Shown piece by piece: positions 6,625 to 9,674 of a stretch of DNA of 9,674 nucleotides. This DNA is from Draconibacterium sp. (GTDB lineage: Bacteria; Bacteroidota; Bacteroidia; Bacteroidales; Prolixibacteraceae). The translations under genes and the position numbers were made by a program. The first letter of the stretch is position 1, and each line of letters begins with the position of its first letter. The stretch spans positions 1 through 9,674 of the forward strand of contig JALUZN010000236.1 of the NCBI GenBank assembly GCA_027011835.1, read 5' to 3'. The notes below the pieces were generated by a model that worked only from the letters and a program-made list of their open reading frames with translations, did not search any database and was not told the DNA's origin.

Positions 6625-7356
6625 ATGAAAACAGTATTGCTTTTGATCGTTTTATTTATTACAACCTCTTTTGTTCCTGTAAATAAAGAAACATTCTCTG
6701 TTTATAAGGTTCAGAAATTAACTGCACCGCCAAAGATAGATGCAGTTTGGGATAAAGCTCCATGGAAAAGAATAGTTGCAATTCCTATTACAAATTACAT
6801 GGGCGATAAGCCTGAACATTTGCCGTTTACACAGGCAAAAATGGCTTACGACAACTCTGCCATTTATATTATTTTCAGAGTTGAAGACCAATATATAAAA
6901 GCTGTTCATTCTAAAAATCAGGAAATGGTTTGCCGCGACAGCTGTGTCGAATTTTTCTTTACTCCCGACAATAAATCGAATAAAGGGTATTTTAATTTAG
7001 AGATGAATTGTGGCGGCGTATTCCTATTCAATTTTCAAAAAAGTGCAAAATCGGGAAGAATATATATTGCTGACGAAGACATCGAACAAATCGAAGTGGC
7101 ACACACCTTACCCAAACTTATTGAAAACGAAATTACAGAAAAAACAACGTGGGTAGTGGAATACAGAATTCCTTTTTCGGTACTAAAAAAGTATTATAAC
7201 TTTTCTGAACCACAAAACGGAACGGTTTGGCGTGCCAACTTTTACAAATGTGCCGACCGCACATCGCATCCTCACTGGTTAACCTGGTCACCGGTAAATT
7301 CTCCTCGCCCTAACTTTCACCTTCCCGAATATTTCGGAGTAATTGAATTTCAATAG
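6625..7356 (+). CDS. Exported CBM9-like (DOMON-type) carbohydrate-binding protein
   Basis: Single-domain sugar-binding-type protein of the family 9-like carbohydrate-binding module, without a catalytic domain. I chose the ATG at 6625 (243 residues) because it gives a hydrophobic signal segment (MKTVLLLIVLFITTSFV); the frame stays open back to 6511, but that would overlap the esterase by about 90 bases. Family landmarks in order: IDAVWDKAPW near 38-47, AKMAYDNSAIYIIFRVED at 71-88, CVEFFFTPDNKSNKGYFNLE at 107-126, WVVEYRIPFSVL at 176-187, and a C-terminal block with WRANFYKCAD, HPHWLTWSPV and FHLPEYFGVIEF at 202-242, rich in aromatic residues suited to sugar stacking. There is no lipobox, so it is probably periplasmic. 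Ligand unknown. It lies between the esterase and the sulfatase, with gaps of 23 and 37 bases, implying co-expression. Confidence 0.85.
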   Translation: MKTVLLLIVLFITTSFVPVNKETFSVYKVQKLTAPPKIDAVWDKAPWKRIVAIPITNYMGDKPEHLPFTQAKMAYDNSAIYIIFRVEDQYIKAVHSKNQEMVCRDSCVEFFFTPDNKSNKGYFNLEMNCGGVFLFNFQKSAKSGRIYIADEDIEQIEVAHTLPKLIENEITEKTTWVVEYRIPFSVLKKYYNFSEPQNGTVWRANFYKCADRTSHPHWLTWSPVNSPRPNFHLPEYFGVIEFQ

Positions 7357-7393
7357 GCGTTTATTAATTTACATAAAACAAAAGCTACCAAAG

Positions 7394-8755
7394 ATGAAAA
7401 ACATTTCACTTTCCTTTTTATTATTTCTTGCATTAGCAGTTTCGTCGTGTTCGCAAAAACAAGAAAAAAAGGCCGAAACAGTTTCCCAACATCCCAATGT
7501 TGTTTTAATCTTTGTCGACGATATGGGTTACGGCGATTTGGGTTGTTATGGCCACCCGAATAACAAAACGCCAAATATCGATAATATGGCCACCGAAGGA
7601 ATCAGGCTGACCTCGTTTTATGCTGTGGCACCGGTTTGTACTCCTTCGCGTGCCGGACTCTTAACCGGACGTTATCCGATTCGAAGTATTCCAACGAACT
7701 GCGGGCCGTCGTCGCCCGAAAAAGGGATGCCGGTTTCGGAAATTACCATTGCCAACATTTTAAAAGATGCAGGATATAAAACAGCCGCAATTGGGAAATG
7801 GCATCTCGGACAGGCAAAACGTTTTTTACCTACTTCGCGCGGGTTCGATTCGTTTTACGGGTTGCCATACAGTAACGATATGATTTTGCCGTGGTGTCCG
7901 TGGCTAACGGAAAAAGACACACTGTTTATGTACGAAAACGATAAACCTGCAAAAGTTATTAACGACAACCAAGACAATCTGATAATCGACTACACAAAAA
8001 AAGCAGTTGAGTTTATTAAAACTGAAAAAGAAAATCCATTCTTTTTGTACCTGGCTCATGCAATGCCCCACTTACCAATTAGCACTTCTGCCGAATTCAG
8101 AGGAAAATCGGACGGCGGTTTATATGGCGATGTTGTGGAAACACTCGACTGGAGTGTGGGTGAAATACTAAAAACAATAAAAGAAGAGGGACTCGACAAA
8201 AATACACTCGTAATTTTTACCAGCGACAACGGCCCCTGGCAAAACCTGCCAAAACGGATGTTGCAAAAAGGAGTAGAACCGTGGCACGGCGGAACAACAG
8301 GACCACTGCGAGGTTCGAAAGCAACAACTTACGAAGGAGGCTTCCGTGTACCGGGAGTTGTACGCTGGCCCGGACAAATTCCTGCCAAACAAATTTCGTC
8401 GGAGATTGCTACAACTATGGATTTATTTGCCACAATTGCAGCGGTAACAGGAGCAAAACTGCCTGCCGATCGCCCCATCGACGGAAACAATATTTTGCCG
8501 TTTTTACAAGGTAAAAGCAAATCGCCAACAACGACGCTTTATTATTTTAACGGCACAAAAGCCGAAGGAATTCGAAAAGGCGACTGGAAACTCAGGATAA
8601 CTGCAACTGACGGTGTACAACTGTTCAACCTGAAAAACGATGCCGGAGAAAAATACAATGTTGCCGAATACCACGCCAACAAAATAAAAGAGTTATACAA
8701 TGATTTAAAAAGTTTCTCGGAAAAAACAAAAGGAGAAATAGTTGATTTGAAGTAA
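7394..8755 (+). CDS. Lipoprotein sulfatase, S1 formylglycine family
   Basis: Sulfuric ester hydrolase of the arylsulfatase fold. The ATG at 7394 (453 residues) gives a lipoprotein signal with lipobox VSSC at 16-19, so the enzyme should be membrane-anchored; the longer frame from 7343 would hide this signal. Active-site features are all present: VDDMGYGD with metal ligands D42/D43, the sulfatase signature CTPSRAGLLTGR with C82 (to be converted to formylglycine) and R86, GKWHLG with K135/H137, H222 and H226 in AHAMPHLP, SDNGP with D278/N279, and GSKATTYEGG with K309. The C-terminal subdomain (about 380-453) has the usual GIRKGDWKLR and LFNLKNDAGEKYNV segments. A Cys-type enzyme needs an anSME-like maturase encoded elsewhere. 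Substrate and S1 subfamily cannot be assigned by eye; a sulfated glycan is likely given the neighbours. Confidence 0.93.
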   Translation: MKNISLSFLLFLALAVSSCSQKQEKKAETVSQHPNVVLIFVDDMGYGDLGCYGHPNNKTPNIDNMATEGIRLTSFYAVAPVCTPSRAGLLTGRYPIRSIPTNCGPSSPEKGMPVSEITIANILKDAGYKTAAIGKWHLGQAKRFLPTSRGFDSFYGLPYSNDMILPWCPWLTEKDTLFMYENDKPAKVINDNQDNLIIDYTKKAVEFIKTEKENPFFLYLAHAMPHLPISTSAEFRGKSDGGLYGDVVETLDWSVGEILKTIKEEGLDKNTLVIFTSDNGPWQNLPKRMLQKGVEPWHGGTTGPLRGSKATTYEGGFRVPGVVRWPGQIPAKQISSEIATTMDLFATIAAVTGAKLPADRPIDGNNILPFLQGKSKSPTTTLYYFNGTKAEGIRKGDWKLRITATDGVQLFNLKNDAGEKYNVAEYHANKIKELYNDLKSFSEKTKGEIVDLK

Positions 8756-8760
8756 AAACA

Positions 8761-8802
8761 ATAGATTATTAGATTTTTAGACACGAGACACAAGACAAGA
8801 AC
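8761..8802. repeat. Short degenerate purine-rich repeat
   Basis: In the 200-base gap between the convergent sulfatase and peroxiredoxin genes, TTAGA-containing words recur and are followed by AGACACG, AGACACA, AGACA and AGAAC in tandem (8779-8802). It is low-complexity and imperfect, and no protein frame of interest covers it. The rest of the gap up to the terminator is plain A/T-rich sequence. Confidence 0.4.
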
Positions 8803-8891
8803 TAAACTGCTACATATCAACCATTTGGCACAATGATGGATATTTAGGTCTTTTACTGATTATTAGCACAATATAAAACATAACCAACTAT

Positions 8892-8937
8892 AAAAAAAGA
8901 GAGCAGGTTTAAACATTTAAACCTGCTCTCTTTTTTT
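8892..8937. terminator. Bidirectional intrinsic terminator between convergent genes
   Basis: A 22-bp perfect inverted repeat joins 8892-8913 and 8916-8937 with only CA between the arms. The core GAGAGCAGGTTT pairs with AAACCTGCTCTC, flanked by a run of A on the left and a run of T on the right, so a U-tract follows the hairpin when read from either strand. It lies 136 bases after the sulfatase stop and 19 bases beyond the peroxiredoxin stop, and so can end both transcripts. Confidence 0.92.
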
Positions 8938-8955
8938 TCTTAAACTGAATTATCG

Positions 8956-9627
8956 TTAACTCAGTTTTTTATGGCAGAGCCACCAATCGTAACATTCAAA
9001 CTCTCCGTTTTTAACACCCTCGTCGCGACTTTTTGCAGTTGCTACATCGGTCGCCGGCGGAATAATTACACGGTTGCCCAGTAGCTCGTTATTTGGCCAG
9101 TTTGCCGGCATAGCAACACCATTATTATCCGAAACCTGCATCGCTTCAACAGCTCTTAAAATTTCATCCATATTTCTACCCAACTCCTGCGGATAGTAAA
9201 TCATAATACGAAGTTTAGCATCGGGGTCGACTACAAATACAGCGCGCACTGTATTGGTTCCTTTTCCGGGATGAATAATTCCAAGTGTATTGGCAACAGC
9301 ACCCGTGTCGGCAATAATCGGGAATTCAATTTGCACATCCATCTTTTCTTTAATCCACTCTTCCCATTTAATATGAGAAAAAACCTGGTCGACACTTAAC
9401 CCGATTAACTCGCAATTTAGTGCTTTAAACTTTTCGTACCTCTGTTGAAATGCAACAAACTCGGTGGTACAAACCGGTGTAAAATCGGCGGGGTGACTAA
9501 ACAAAACAAACCATTTTCCGGCAAAATGGCCGGGTAAATTAAATACTCCATGAGTTGTTTGAACAGTCATCTCAGGGAAACTTTCGCCCAAAAGTGGCAT
9601 CCCTTTTCTTTCATTTGAATTTTCCAT
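8956..9627 (-). CDS. Peroxiredoxin, Prx6 family with archaeal-type C-terminal cysteine pair
   Basis: Cytosolic thiol peroxidase reducing hydrogen peroxide and organic hydroperoxides; no signal peptide. The 223-residue product has the thioredoxin-like peroxiredoxin fold with the active-site motif PADFTPVCTTE: P46, T50 and peroxidatic C53, with R128 as the conserved arginine (NTVRAVFVVDP). The Prx6-type C-terminal arm follows (about 150-223), including MPANWPNNELLGNRVIIPP. Near the end is ECYDWWLCHK with C212 and C218, a C-x5-C pair at the place where archaeal thioredoxin peroxidases such as the Aeropyrum enzyme carry theirs, so a disulfide with C53 as resolving step is likely rather than a pure 1-Cys cycle. 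C72 is an extra cysteine. The start at 9627 follows A-rich sequence without Shine-Dalgarno; no promoter is recognised in the 47 bases left. It converges on the sulfatase unit and is not functionally tied to it. Confidence 0.94.
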   Translation of the reverse strand: MENSNERKGMPLLGESFPEMTVQTTHGVFNLPGHFAGKWFVLFSHPADFTPVCTTEFVAFQQRYEKFKALNCELIGLSVDQVFSHIKWEEWIKEKMDVQIEFPIIADTGAVANTLGIIHPGKGTNTVRAVFVVDPDAKLRIMIYYPQELGRNMDEILRAVEAMQVSDNNGVAMPANWPNNELLGNRVIIPPATDVATAKSRDEGVKNGEFECYDWWLCHKKLS

Positions 9628-9674
9628 AATTTCTAATTTTTATTCTTATTATTAATTGATAAGCAATCTTCGCA

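Noticed and set aside
7343..7393. Longer N-terminus for the sulfatase
   Set aside because: It overlaps the previous gene and puts extra residues before the lipoprotein signal; the ATG at 7394 gives a normal lipobox at residues 16-19.
8942..8967. 7-bp inverted repeat AAACTGA / TCAGTTT around the peroxiredoxin stop codon
   Set aside because: Short, A/T-rich and with no U-tract on the minus strand; the adjacent 22-bp palindrome is the better terminator.

Overview
This window looks like a chromosomal segment from a member of the Bacteroidota. The gene order rplO-secY-infA-rpmJ-rpsM-rpsK-rpsD-rpoA-rplQ is the end of the spc/alpha ribosomal operon in the arrangement used by that phylum. Other signs agree: most start codons are preceded by A/T-rich sequence rather than a Shine-Dalgarno motif, bL36 and uS4 have lost zinc-ligand cysteines, bL17 carries a long Lys/Glu/Ala tail, and the downstream genes are secreted glycan-processing types common in Bacteroidota. 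DNA is moderately A+T-rich. A marine or sediment Bacteroidales/Marinilabiliales-like organism is a reasonable guess, but the window cannot fix the genus.

Region 1 (1-5390) is a co-directional block of nine housekeeping genes: ribosomal proteins uL15, bL36, uS13, uS11, uS4 and bL17, the SecY translocase channel, initiation factor IF-1 and the RNA polymerase alpha subunit. Gaps are short and the block ends in a strong intrinsic terminator just after rplQ. The methionine aminopeptidase gene (map) that sits between secY and infA in Bacteroides-type operons is absent; a 69-base non-coding gap is there instead.

Region 2 (5391-8940) is an accessory unit of three closely spaced plus-strand genes, all with export signals: a GxDLY-type SGNH esterase, a CBM9-like (DOMON-type) carbohydrate-binding protein and a lipoprotein S1 sulfatase. 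A candidate Bacteroidota promoter lies before the first gene, and a 22-bp perfect inverted repeat closes the unit. Together they would suit periplasmic or surface trimming (de-esterification and desulfation) of a sulfated or acetylated glycan, but no SusC/SusD pair, glycoside hydrolase or regulator is in view, and the substrate cannot be read from the sequence.

Region 3 (8956-9674) holds a minus-strand, convergent peroxiredoxin of the Prx6 fold with a C-terminal cysteine pair like that of archaeal enzymes. The inverted repeat between it and the sulfatase can terminate transcription from both sides.

Nothing in the window is a clear previously undescribed system. The three-gene secreted cluster is the most interesting part. 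No tRNA, rRNA, CRISPR array, insertion sequence or attachment site was seen.
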